A DNA stretch of 33,700 bases, from assembly GCA_002189035.1 (NCBI GenBank), contig NEEC01000362.1, forward strand, positions 1-33,700. The letters are read 5' to 3'. The position numbers were made by a program, and so were the translations under genes. Shown piece after piece: positions 1 through 10,340 of this stretch (the stretch's first letter is position 1; each line of letters starts with the position of its first letter). This DNA is from Utricularia gibba. Its lineage: Eukaryota; Streptophyta; Magnoliopsida; Lamiales; Lentibulariaceae. Below the pieces are notes generated by a model. That model worked only from the letters and a program-made list of their open reading frames with translations, was not told the DNA's origin and made no database searches.

Positions 1-868
1 GCGAGACTGGCCGCCACAAAACGAGAAGCGGTTCCTTGAAAAACCATGTAGGCAGCCCGAAAACCGAACGATAATAAATACATCACTTTATTTGCCGGAC
101 TACAACTAACTCTCGGTGCAAGCCAAACATTACCTTTGTCCGTTCCAGGTGCACCCAAAGACCGCCTGTCAAGTATAAAGTAAGTTGTTGAAAAAAATCA
201 TGTGGGGTGCACGTGACATCATAATTTAAACAAATGCATCATTTTTTTTAATCGATTTGCATCCAGTTGACCTCATGAGCCATACAGAATCGGGGTCAAG
301 GACCAAGTTCCCAGCGAGACTGGCCGCCACAAAACGAGAAGCGTTCCTTGAAAAACCATGTAGGCAGCCCCCGAAAACGAACGATAATAAATACATCACT
401 TTATTTGCCGGACTACAACTAACTCTCGGTGCAAGCCAACCTTACCTTTGTCCCGTTCCAGGTGCACCCAAAGACCGCCTGCTCAAGTATAAAGTAAGTT
501 GTTGAAAAAAATCATGTGGGGTGCACGTGACATCATAATTTAAACAAATGCATCATTTTTTTTAATCGATTTGCATCCAGTTGACCTCATGAGCCATACA
601 GAATCGGGGTCAAGGACCAAGTTCCCAGCGAGACTGGCCGCCACAAACGAGAAGCGGTTCCTTGAAAAACCATGTAGGCAGCCCCCGAAAACCGAACGAT
701 AATAAATACATCACTTTATTTGCCGGACTACAACTAACTCTCGGTGCAAGCCAACCTTACCTTTGTCCGTTCCAGTGCACCCAAACCGCCTGCTCAAGTA
801 TAAAGTAAGTTGTTGAAAAAATCATGTGGGGTGCACGTGACATCGTAATTTAAACAAATGCATCATTT
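1..868. repeat. Class A monomers (one partial, two complete)
   Basis: Bases 1-253 are the 3' four-fifths of an A unit cut by the window edge, starting inside GCGAGACTGGCCGCC. Complete A units begin at 254 and 568. The unit at 568 leads into a B unit. It carries the pre-B features CCAGTGCACCCAAACC (a shortened A motif) and GACATCGTAA instead of GACATCATAA. No coding region. Confidence 0.95.
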
Positions 869-1168
869 GATTTGTATCCTTTTGTCCTCATGAGCCATAA
901 AGAATCGACCAAGTTCCTAGCGAGACTGGCCGCACAAAACGAGAAGCTTTCCTTGAAAAACCATGTAGGCAACACCGAAAACCGAACGTTAATAAATACA
1001 TCACTTTCTTTGCCGGGCTACAACTACTTTGGGCAAGGCCAAGCTGATCTTTTTCCGGTTCCAAGTGCCCCCAAAACCGCCTCCTCATGTATAAAGTATG
1101 TTGTTAAAAAAATCATGTGGGGTGCACTTGACATCGTAATTTAAACAAATGCATCATTTTTTTTATTC
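869..1168. repeat. Class B monomer (B1)
   Basis: This 300-bp unit carries the B marks: CCTTTTGTCC after the phase mark (itself changed to GATTTGTATCC), CATAAAGAATCG, TTCCTAGCG, GGCAACACCG, AACGTTAATAAA, TTTCTTTGCCGGGC, GGTTCCAAGTGCCCCC, CCTCATGTATAAAGTATG and TTGTTAAAAAAA. The T tract before it is collapsed to CATCATTTGATTT. The following A unit opens with ATTCGATTT, the same junction seen after B units at 19897, 27927, 29162, 30724 and 32269. Confidence 0.95.
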
Positions 1169-1482
1169 GATTTGCATCCAGTTGACCTCATGAGCCAGAC
1201 AGAAATGGGGTCAAGGACCAAGTTCCCAGCGAGACTGGCCGCCCAAAAAACGAGAAGCGGTTCCTTGAAAAACCATGTAGGCAGCCCCCGAAAACGAACG
1301 ATAATAAATACATCACTTTATTTGCCGGACTACAACTAACTCTCGGTGCAAGCCAAACATTACTTTGTCCCGTTCCAGGTGCACCCAAAGACCGCCTGCT
1401 CAAGTATAAAGTAAGTTGTTGAAAAAATCATGTGGGGTGCACGTGACATCATAATTTAAACAAATGCATCATTTTTTTAATC

Positions 1483-1770
1483 GATTTGCATCCAGTTGAC
1501 CTCATGAGCCATACAGAATCGGGTCAAGGACCAAGTTCCCAGCGAGACTGGCCGCCACAAAACGAGAAGCGGTTCCTTGAAAAACCATGTAGGCAGCCCC
1601 CGAAAACCGAACGATAATAAATACATCACTTTATTTGCCGGACTACAACTAACTCTCGGTGCAAGCCAACTTACAAAGACCGCCTGCTCAAGTATAAAGT
1701 AAGTTGTTAAAAAATCATGTGGGGTGCACGTGACATCATAATTTAAACAAATGCATCATTTTTTTTAATC
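1483..1770. repeat. Short blended monomer
   Basis: A 288-bp A unit in which about 24 bp between GCAAGCCAACTTAC and AAAGACCGCC is missing. It ends with TTGTTAAAAAA, which is B-like, rather than TTGTTGAAAAAA. The loss lies in the segment where A and B are most different. The next unit has the CAGAATGGGG mark found after several B units. It is either a real deletion derivative or a collapsed consensus of A and B copies. Confidence 0.8.
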
Positions 1771-2689
1771 GATTTGCATCCAGTTGACCTCATGAGCCAT
1801 ACAGAATGGGGTCAAGGACCAAGTTCCAGCGAGACTGGCCGCCACAAAACGAGAAGCGGTTCCTTGAAAAACCATGTAGGCAGCCCCCGAAAACGAACGA
1901 TAATAAATACATCACTTTATTTGCCGACTACAACTAACTCTCGGTGCAAGCCAAACATTACCTTTGTCCGTTCCAGGTGCACCAAAGACCGCCTGCTCAA
2001 GTATAAAGTAAGTTGTTGAAAAAATCATGTGGGGTGCACGTGACATCATAATTTAAACAAATGCATCATTTTTTTTAATCGATTTGCATCCAGTTGACCT
2101 CATGAGCCATACAGAATCGGGTCAAGGACCAAGTTCCCGAGACTGGCCGCCACAAAACGAGAAGCGTTCCTTGAAAAACCATGTAGGCAGCCCCCGAAAA
2201 CCGAACGATAATAAATACATCACTTTATTTTGCCGGACTACAACTAACTCTCGGTGCAAGCCAAACATTCCTTTGTCCGTTCCAGGTGCACCCAAAGACC
2301 GCCTGCTCAAGTATAAAGTAAGTTGTTGAAAAAATCATGTGGGGTGCACGTGACATCATAATTTAAACAAATGCATCATTTTTTTTAATCGATTTGCATC
2401 CAGTTGACCTCATGAGGGGCAAGGACCAAGTTCCCAGCGAGACTGGCCGCCACAAACGAGAAGCGGTTCCTTGAAAAACCATGTAGGCAGCCCCCGAAAA
2501 ACCGAACGATAATAAATACATCACTTTATTTGCCGACTACAACTAACTCTCGTGCAAGCCAAACATTACCTTTGTCCGTTCCAGGTGCACCCAAAGACCG
2601 CCTGCTCAAGTATAAAGTAAGTTGTTGAAAAAATCATGTGGGGTGCACGTGACATCATAATTTAAACAAATGCATCATTTTTTTTAATC

Positions 2690-2988
2690 GATTTGCATCC
2701 AGTTGACCTCATGAGCCATACAGAATCGGGGTCAAGGACCAAGTTCCCAGCGAGACTGGCCGCCACAAAACGAGAAGCGGTTCCTTGAAAAACCATGTAG
2801 GCAGCCCCGAAAACCGAACGATAATAAATACATCACTTTATTTGCCGGACTACAACTAACTCTCGGTGCAAGCCAAACTTTTGTCCGTTCCAAAGACCGC
2901 CTGCTCAAGTATAAAGTAAGTTGTTGAAAAAATCATGTGGGGTGCACGTGACATCATAATTTAAACAAATGCATCATTTTTTTTAATC
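2690..2988. repeat. Short A monomer
   Basis: In this 299-bp unit GCAAGCCAAACTTTTGTCC runs directly into GTTCCAAAGACCGCC, so the A segment with CATTACC and the CAGGTGCACC motif is reduced. The rest is ordinary class A, ending TTGTTGAAAAAA. It lies four monomers after the short unit at 1483. Confidence 0.8.
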
Positions 2989-3435
2989 GATTTGCATCCA
3001 GTTGACCTCATGAGCCATACAGAATCGGGGTCAAGGACCAAGTTCCCAGCGAGACTGGCCGCCACAAAACGAGAAGCGGTTCCTTGAAAAACCATGTAGG
3101 CAGCCCCGAAAACCGAACGATAATAAATACATCACTTTATTTGCCGGACTACAACTAACTCTCGGTGCAAGCCAAACTTACCTTTGTCCCGTTCCAGGTG
3201 CACCCAAAGACCGCCTGCTCAAGTATAAAGTAAGTTGTTGAAAAAATCATGTGGGGTGCACGTGACATCATAATTTAAACAAATGCATCATTTTTTTAAT
3301 CGATTTGCATCCAGTTGACCTCATGAGCCATACAGAATCGGGGTCAAGGACCAAGTTCCCAGCGAGACTGGCCGCCACAAAACGAGAAGCGGTTCCTTGA
3401 AAAACCATGTAGGCAGCCCCCGAAAACCGAACGAT

Positions 3436-3455
3436 AATAAATACATCACTTTATT
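3436..3455. promoter_or_regulatory. Bidirectional AATAAA signals (one example)
   Basis: AATAAA occurs on the + strand at 3436-3441, and its complement TTTATT at 3450-3455 gives AATAAA on the - strand. The + copy is kept in A and B. The - copy is lost in typical B units because TTTATTTG becomes TTTCTTTG. These could act as poly(A) signals for satellite transcripts, but the motif is common in AT-rich DNA. Confidence 0.25.
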
Positions 3456-3538
3456 TGCCGGACTACAACTAACTCTCGGTGCAAGCCAAACCTTACCTTT
3501 GTCCCGTTCCAGGTGCACCCAAAGACCGCCTGCTCAAG

Positions 3539-3550
3539 TATAAAGTAAGT
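3539..3550 (+). promoter_or_regulatory. TATA-like element overlapping a splice-donor-like GTAAGT (one example)
   Basis: TATAAAG (3539-3545) runs into GTAAGT (3545-3550), and the pair repeats in nearly every A unit. In B units the donor-like part becomes GTATGT. TATAAA could support satellite transcription toward the conserved box. AAAGTAAGT resembles a 5' splice site lacking the usual G at -1. A T tract and TTTGCATCCAG end 86 bp after the GTAAGT begins, resembling an acceptor. All are short motifs that can occur by chance, and no transcript evidence is available here. Confidence 0.25.
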
Positions 3551-3555
3551 TGTTG

Positions 3556-3607
3556 AAAAAATCATGTGGGGTGCACGTGACATCATAATTTAAACAAATG
3601 CATCATT
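3556..3607. other. Conserved box with 20-bp dyad (one example; present in each unit)
   Basis: This stretch of the reference monomer is nearly unchanged in A, B and chimeric units. It holds ATGT-N3-GTGCAC-N3-ACAT (3564-3583), an imperfect palindrome with equal arms around GTGCAC. The overlapping CACGTG at 3574-3579 is a canonical E-box, the site type read by bHLH and bHLH-ZIP factors. An AT-rich segment TAATTTAAACAAATGCATC follows. Allowed changes are few: CATCATAA or CATCGTAA, GACATC or GATATC, and the number of Gs in GTGGGG. The rest of the monomer, above all GCAAGCC to GACCGCC, varies much more. Selective conservation of one box is typical of protein-binding elements in satellites, but the binder here is unknown. 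I see no match to the mammalian CENP-B box. Confidence 0.55.
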
Positions 3608-3617
3608 TTTTTTAATC

Positions 3618-3914
3618 GATTTGCATCCAGTTGACCTCATGAGCCATACAGAATCGGGTCAAGGACCAAGTTCCCAGCGAGACTGGCCGCCACAAAAGAA
3701 GCGGTTCCTTGAAAAACCATGTAGGCAGCCCCGAAAACCGAACGATAATAAATACATCACTTTATTTGCCGGACTACAACTAACTCTCGGTGCAAGCCAA
3801 ACTTACCTTTGTCCGTTAAAGACCGCCTGCTCAAGTATAAAGTAAGTTGTTGAAAAAATCATGTGGGGTGCACGTGACATCATAATTTAAACAAATGCAT
3901 CATTTTTTTTAATC
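3618..3914. repeat. Short A monomer
   Basis: A 297-bp A unit in which TTTGTCCGTT is joined to AAAGACCGCC, losing the CCAGGTGCACCC motif. The preceding ACAAAAGAAGCGG also lacks two bases of ACAAAACGAGAAGCGG. It lies three monomers after the short unit at 2690. Confidence 0.8.
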
Positions 3915-4851
3915 GATTTGCATCCAGTTGACCTCATGAGCCATACAGAATCGGGGTCAAGGACCAAGTTCCCAGCGAGACTGGCCGCCACAAAACGAGA
4001 AGCGGTTCCTTGAAAAACCATGTAGGCAGCCCCCGAAAACGAACGATAATAAATACATCACTTTATTTGCCGGACTACAACTAACTCTCGTGCAAGCCAA
4101 ACTTACCTTTGTCCCGTTCCAGGTGCACCCAAAGACCGCCTGCTCAAGTATAAAGTAAGTTGTTGAAAAAATCATGTGGGGTGCACGTGACATCATAATT
4201 TAAACAAATGCATCATTTTTTTTAATCGATTTGCATCCAGTTGACCTCATGAGCCATACAGAATCGGGGTCAAGGACCAAGTTCCCAGCGAGACTGGCCG
4301 CCACAAAAACGAGAAGCGGTTCCTTGAAAAACCATGTAGGCAGCCCCCGAAAACGAACGATAATAAATACATCACTTTATTTGCCGGACTACAACTAACT
4401 CTCGTGCAAGCCAAACATTACCTTTGTCCCGTTCCAGGTGCACCCAAAGACCGCCTGCTCAAGTATAAAGTAAGTTGTTGAAAAAATCATGTGGGGTGCA
4501 CGTGACATCATAATTTAAACAAATGCATCATTTTTTTAATCGATTTGCATCCAGTTGACCTCATGAGCCATACAGAATCGGGGTCAAGGACCAAGTTCCA
4601 GCGAGACTGGCCGCCACAAAACGAGAAGCGGTTCCTTGAAAAACCATGTAGGCAGCCCCGAAAACGAACGATAATAAATACATCACTTTATTTGCCGGAC
4701 TACAACTAACTCTCGGTGCAAGCCAAACATTACTTTGTCCCGTTCCAGGTGCACCCAAAACCGCCTGCTCAAGTATAAAGTAAGTTGTTGAAAAAATCAT
4801 GTGGGGTGCACGTGACATCATAATTTAAACAAATGCATCATTTTTTTAATC

Positions 4852-5151
4852 GATTTGCATCCAGTTGACCTCATGAGCCATACAGAATCGGGTCAAGGAC
4901 CAAGTTCCCAGCGAGACTGGCCGCCACAAAACGAGAAGCGGTTCCTTGAAAAACCATGTAGGCAGCCCAAAACCGAACGATAATAAATACATCACTTTAT
5001 TTGCCGGACTACAACTAACTCTCGGTGCAAGCCAAACTTACTTTTGTCCGTTGCCAAAGACCGCCTGCTCAAGTATAAAGTAAGTTGTTGAAAAAATCAT
5101 GTGGGGTGCACGTGACATCATAATTTAAACAAATGCATCATTTTTTTAATC
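4852..5151. repeat. Short A monomer
   Basis: A 300-bp A unit with TTACTTTTGTCCGTTGCC joined to AAAGACCGCC, again losing the CAGGTGCACC segment. GGCAGCCCAAAACCG is also shortened, at the place where A (GGCAGCCCCCG) and B (GGCAACACCG) differ. It lies four monomers after the short unit at 3618. Confidence 0.8.
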
Positions 5152-7008
5152 GATTTGCATCCAGTTGACCTCATGAGCCATACAGAATCGGGGTCAAGGA
5201 CCAAGTTCCCAGCGAGACTGGCCGCCAAAACGAGAAGCGGTTCCTTGAAAAACCATGTAGGCAGCCCCCGAAAACCGAACGATAATAAATACATCACTTT
5301 ATTTGCCGGACTACAACTAACTCTCGGTGCAAGCCAACTTACTTTGTCCCGTTCCAGGTGCACCCAAAGACCGCCTGCTCAAGTATAAAGTAAGTTGTTG
5401 AAAAAATCATGTGGGGTGCACGTGACATCATAATTTAAACAAATGCATCATTTTTTTTAATCGATTTGCATCCAGTTGACCTCATGAGCCATACAGAATC
5501 GGGGTCAAGGACCAAGTTCCCAGCGAGACTGGCCGCCACAAAGAGAAGCGGTTCCTTGAAAAACCATGTAGGCAGCCCCGAAAACGAACGATAATAAATA
5601 CATCACTTTATTTGCCGGACTACAACTAACTCTCGTGCAAGCCAACCTTACCTTTGTCCCGTTCCAGGTGCACCCAAAGACCGCCTGCTCAAGTATAAAG
5701 TAAGTTGTTGAAAAAATCATGTGGGGTGCACGTGACATCATAATTTAAACAAATGCATCATTTTTTTTAATCGATTTGCATCCAGTTGACCTCATGAGCC
5801 ATACAGAATCGGGTCAAGGACCAAGTTCCAGCGAGACTGGCCGCCACAAAACGAGAAGCGGTTCCTTGAAAACCATGTAGGCAGCCCCGAAAACGAACGA
5901 TAATAAATACATCACTTTATTTGCCGGACTACAACTAACTCTCGGTGCAAGCCAAACTTACCTTTGTCCCGTTCCAGGTGCACCCAAAGACCGCCTGCTC
6001 AAGTATAAAGTAAGTTGTTGAAAAAATCATGTGGGGTGCACGTGACATCATAATTTAAACAAATGCATCATTTTTTTTAATCGATTTGCATCCAGTTGAC
6101 CTCATGAGCCATACAGAATCGGGGTCAAGGACCAAGTTCCCAGCGAGACTGGCCCAAAACGAGAAGCGGTTCCTTGAAAAACCATGTAGGCAGCCCCCGA
6201 AAACCGAACGATAATAAATACATCACTTTATTTGCCGGACTACAACTAACTCTCGGCAAGCCAAACATTACCTTTTCCGTTCCAGGTGCACCCAAAGACC
6301 GCCTGCTCAAGTATAAAGTAAGTTGTTGAAAAAAATCATGTGGGGTGCACGTGACATCATAATTTAAACAAATGCATCATTTTTTTTAATCGATTTGCAT
6401 CCAGTTGACCTCATGAGCCATACAGAATCGGGGTCAAGGACCAAGTTCCCAGCGAGACTGGCCGCCACAAAACGAGAAGCGGTTCCTTGAAAAACCATGT
6501 AGGCAGCCCCCGAAAACGAACGATAATAAATACATCACTTTATTTGCCGGACTACAACTAACTCTCGGTGCAAGCCAAACCTTACCTTTGTCCCGTTCCA
6601 GGTGCACCCAAAGACCGCCTGCTCAAGTATAAAGTAAGTTGTTGAAAAAATCATGTGGGGTGCACGTGACATCATAATTTAAACAAATGCATCATTTTTT
6701 TTAATCGATTTGCATCCAGTTGACCTCATGAGCCATACAGAATCGGGGTCAAGGACCAAGTTCCCAGCGAGACTGGCCGCCACAAAACGAGAAGCGGTTC
6801 CTTGAAAAACCATGTAGGCAGCCCCCGAAAACCGAACGATAATAAATACATCACTTTATTTGCCGGACTACAACTAACTCTCGGTGCAAGCCAACCTTAC
6901 CTTTGTCCCGTTCCAGTGCACCCAAACGCCTGCTCAAGTATAAAGTAAGTTGTTGAAAAAATCATGTGGGGTGCACGTGACATCGTAATTTAAACAAATG
7001 CATCATTG

Positions 7009-7275
7009 GATTTGCATCCCCTCATGAGCCATAAGAATACCAAGTTCCCAGCGAGACTGGCCGCCAAAAACGAGAAGCGTTCCTTGAAAAACCATGTAGG
7101 CAACCCCGAAAGAACGTTAATAAATACATCACTTTCTTTGCCGGGCTACAACTAAAGCCAAACACCCGTTCCAGTGCCCCCAAACCGCCTCCTCAAGTAT
7201 AAAGTAAGTTGTTAAAAAATCATGTGGGGTGCACGTGACATCATAATTTAAACAAATGCATCATTTTTTTTAATC
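7009..7275. repeat. Blended, deletion-rich B monomer (B2)
   Basis: At 267 bp this is the shortest unit in the window. B marks: GTTAATAAA, CTTTCTTTGCCGGGC, AGTGCCCCCAAACC, CCGCCTCCTC and TTGTTAAAAAA. A marks: TTCCCAGCG and TATAAAGTAAG. Bases are missing at A/B-divergent places: after GCATCC, CATAAGAATACC for CATA(C/A)AGAATCGG, and ACTAAAGCCAAACACCCG for the GCAAGCC region. That pattern looks like a consensus of A and B copies with conflicting columns dropped, rather than a natural unit. Confidence 0.8.
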
Positions 7276-7590
7276 GATTTGCATCCAGTTGACCTCATGA
7301 GCCATACAGAATCGGGGTCAAGGACCAAGTTCCCAGCGAGACTGGCCGCCACAAAACGAGAAGCGGTTCCTTGAAAAACCATGTAGGCAGCCCCCGAAAA
7401 CCGAACGATAATAAATACATCACTTTATTTGCCGGACTACAACTAACTCTCGGTGCAAGCCAAACATTACCTTTGTCCGTTCCAGGTGCACCCAAAGACC
7501 GCCTGCTCAAGTATAAAGTAAGTTGTTGAAAAAATCATGTGGGGTGCACGTGACATCATAATTTAAACAAATGCATCATTTTTTTTAATC

Positions 7591-7891
7591 GATTTGCATC
7601 CAACCTCATGAGCCATACAGAATCGGGTCAAGGACCAAGTTCCCAGCGAGACTGGCCGCCACAAAACGAGAAGCGGTTCCTTGAAAAACCATGTAGGCAG
7701 CCCCCGAAAACCGAACGATAATAAATACATCACTTTATTTGCCGGACTACAACTAACTCTCGGTGCAAGCCAAACCTTTGTCCGGTTCCCCCCCCAAAGA
7801 CCGCCTGCTCAAGTATAAAGTAAGTTGTTAAAAAATCATGTGGGGTGCACGTGACATCATAATTTAAACAAATGCATCATTTTTTTTAATC
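7591..7891. repeat. A/B blended monomer
   Basis: A 301-bp unit. The first two-thirds are class A, apart from CCAACCTC for CCAGTTGACCTC. The last third has GTCCGGTTCCCCCCCCAAAG and TTGTTAAAAAA, which are B-like. It lies two monomers after the B unit at 7009, the same offset as between the B unit at 869 and the short unit at 1483. Confidence 0.8.
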
Positions 7892-8818
7892 GATTTGCAT
7901 CCAGTTGACCTCATGAGCCATACAGAATCGGGGTCAAGGACCAAGTCCCAGCGAGACTGGCCGCCACAAAACGAGAAGCGGTTCCTTGAAAAACCATGTA
8001 GGCAGCCCCGAAAACGAACGATAATAAATACATCACTTTATTTGCCGGACTACAACTAACTCTCGTGCAAGCCAACCTTACCTTTGTCCGTTCCAGGTGC
8101 ACCCAAAGACCGCCTGCTCAAGTATAAAGTAAGTTGTTGAAAAAATCATGTGGGTGCACGTGACATCATAATTTAAACAAATGCATCATTTTTTTTATCG
8201 ATTTGCATCCAGTTGACCTCATGAGCCATAGAATCGGGGTCAAGGACCAAGTTCCCAGCGAGACTGGCCGCCACAAAACGAGAAGCCCTTGAAAAAATGT
8301 AGGCAGCCCCCGAAAACCGAACGATAATAAATACATCACTTTATTTGCCGGACTACAACTAACTCTCGTGCAAGCCAACATTACCTTTGTCCGTTCCAGG
8401 TGCACCCAAAGACCGCCTGCTCAAGTATAAAGTAAGTTGTTGAAAAAATCATGTGGGGTGCACGTGACATCATAATTTAAACAAATGCATCATTTTTTTT
8501 AATCGATTTGCATCCAGTTGACCTCATGAGCCATACAGAATCGGGGTCAAGGACCAAGTTCCCAGCGAGACTGGCCGCCACAAAACGAGAAGCGGTTCCT
8601 TGAAAAACCATGTAGGCAGCCCCCGAAAACGAACGATAATAAATACATCACTTTATTTGCCGGACTACAACTAACTCTCGTGCAAGCCAAACATTACCTT
8701 TGTCCCGTTCCAGGTGCACCCAAAGACCGCCTGCTCAAGTATAAAGTAAGTTGTTGAAAAAATCATGTGGGGTGCACGTGACATCATAATTTAAACAAAT
8801 GCATCATTTTTTTTAATC

Positions 8819-9114
8819 GATTTGCATCCAGTTGACCTCATGAGCCATACAGAATCGGGTCAAGGACCAAGTTCCCAGCGAGACTGGCCGCCACAAAACG
8901 AGAAGCGGTTCCTTGAAAAACCATGTAGGCAGCCCCGAAAACCGAACGATAATAAATACATCACTTTATTTGCCGGACTACAACTAACTCTCGGTGCAAG
9001 CCAAACTTTTGTCCGTTCAAAGACCGCCTGCTCAAGTATAAGTAAGTTGTTGAAAAAATCATGTGGGGTGCACGTGACATCATAATTTAAACAAATGCAT
9101 CATTTTTTTTAATC
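8819..9114. repeat. Short A monomer
   Basis: A 296-bp unit with CCAAACTTTTGTCCGTTC joined to AAAGACCGCC, and AGTATAAGTAAG with one A lost from TATAAAG. It lies four monomers after the unit at 7591 and four before the one at 10047. Confidence 0.8.
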
Positions 9115-10046
9115 GATTTGCATCCAGTTGACCTCATGAGCCATACAGAATCGGGGTCAAGGACCAAAGTTCCCAGCGAGACTGGCCGCCACAAAACGAG
9201 AAGCGGTTCCTTGAAAAACCATGTAGGCAGCCCCCGAAAACCGAACGATAATAAATACATCACTTTATTGCCGGACTACAACTAACTCTCGGTGCAAGCC
9301 AAACTTACCTTTGTCCCGTTCCAGTGCACCCAAAGACCGCCTGCTCAAGTATAAAGTAAGTTGTTGAAAAAATCATGTGGGGTGCACGTGACATCATAAT
9401 TTAAACAAATGCATCATTTTTTTCGATTTGCATCCAGTTGACCTCATGAGCCATACAGAATCGGGGTCGGACCAAGTTCCCAGCGAGACTGGCCGCCACA
9501 AAACGAGAAGCGGTTCCTTGAAAAACCATGTAGGCAGCCCCGAAAACCGAACGATAATAAATACATCACTTTATTTGCCGGACTACAACTAACTCTCGTG
9601 CAAGCCAAACTTACCTTTGTCCCGTTCCAGGTGCACCCAAAGACCGCCTGCTCAAGTATAAAGTAAGTTGTTGAAAAAATCATGTGGGGTGCACGTGACA
9701 TCATAATTTAAACAAATGCATCATTTTTTTAATCGATTTGCATCCAGTTGACCTCATGAGCCATACAGAATCGGGGTCAAGGACCAAGTTCCAGCGAGAC
9801 TGGCCGCCACAAAACGAGAAGCGGTTCCTTGAAAAACCATGTAGGCAGCCCCGAAAACGAACGATAATAAAACATCACTTTATTTGCCGGACTACAACTA
9901 ACTCTCGGTGCAAGCCAAACATTACCTTTGTCCCGTTCCAGGTGCACCCAAAGACCGCCTGCTCAAGTATAAAGTAAGTTGTTGAAAAAATCATGTGGGG
10001 TGCACGTGACATCATAATTTAAACAAATGCATCATTTTTTTTAATC

Positions 10047-10340
10047 GATTTGCATCCAGTTGACCTCATGAGCCATACAGAATCGGGGTCAAGGACCAAG
10101 TTCCCAGCGAGACTGGCCGCCACAAAACGAGAAGCGGTTCCTTGAAAAACCATGTAGGCAGCCCCCGAAAACCGAACGATAATAAATACATCACTTTATT
10201 TGCCGGACTACAACTAACTCTCGGTGCAAGCCAAACATTTTGTCCGAAAGACCGCCTGCTCAAGTATAAAGTAAGTTGTTAAAAAATCATGTGGGTGCAC
10301 GTGACATCATAATTTAAACAAATGCATCATTTTTTTAATC
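10047..10340. repeat. Short blended monomer
   Basis: A 294-bp unit with AAACATTTTGTCCG joined directly to AAAGACCGCC. It ends TTGTTAAAAAA (B-like) followed by GTGGGTGCAC with one G fewer. Confidence 0.8.

Larger units (their letters stand above)
3302..3617. repeat. Reference class A monomer
   Basis: This 316-bp unit is the fullest class A copy and serves here as the reference. Base counts are 80 C and 62 G (about 45% GC) and 14 CpG against about 15.7 expected. Visible elements: ATTTGCAT octamer at 3303-3310; AATAAA on the + strand at 3436-3441 and on the - strand at 3450-3455; TATAAAG at 3539-3545; GTAAGT at 3545-3550; 20-bp imperfect dyad at 3564-3583; T8 tract at 3606-3613. Open frames through it (about 60-80 codons on both strands) are broken by indels in neighbouring units and show no coding constraint. 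Confidence 0.9.
1169..7008. repeat. Block of 19 class A monomers with short variants
   Basis: Monomers begin at 1169, 1483, 1771, 2081, 2391, 2690, 2989, 3302, 3618, 3915, 4228, 4542, 4852, 5152, 5463, 5773, 6083, 6392 and 6707. All are class A. Those at 1483, 2690, 3618 and 4852 are shortened between GCAAGCC and GACCGCC. The unit at 6083 has CTCGGCAAGCC, lacking TG. The unit at 2391 lacks part of CCATACAGAATC. Units at 1169 and 1771 have CAGAAATGGGG or CAGAATGGGG, a mark also seen at 17726, 26683 and 28235 directly after B or blended B units. Nothing other than satellite is present. Confidence 0.95.

Noticed and set aside
257-505. Recurring + strand open frame of about 80 codons per monomer
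   Set aside because: It repeats once per satellite unit, opens at TTG rather than ATG in most units, and is broken or shifted by indels from unit to unit. No known domain, no coding-type conservation, no ribosome or promoter context specific to it.
3302-3617. Mammalian CENP-B box or alpha satellite
   Set aside because: No TTCG-N4-A-N2-CGGG core on either strand. The unit is about 308 bp, not 171, and has no visible likeness to alphoid sequence.
7785-7794. Run of eight C (and a similar C run near 24421) as a G-quadruplex or i-motif seed
   Set aside because: Only a single C run with no repeated runs nearby. It is best explained as a B-like TTCCAAGTGCCCCC segment with bases lost.
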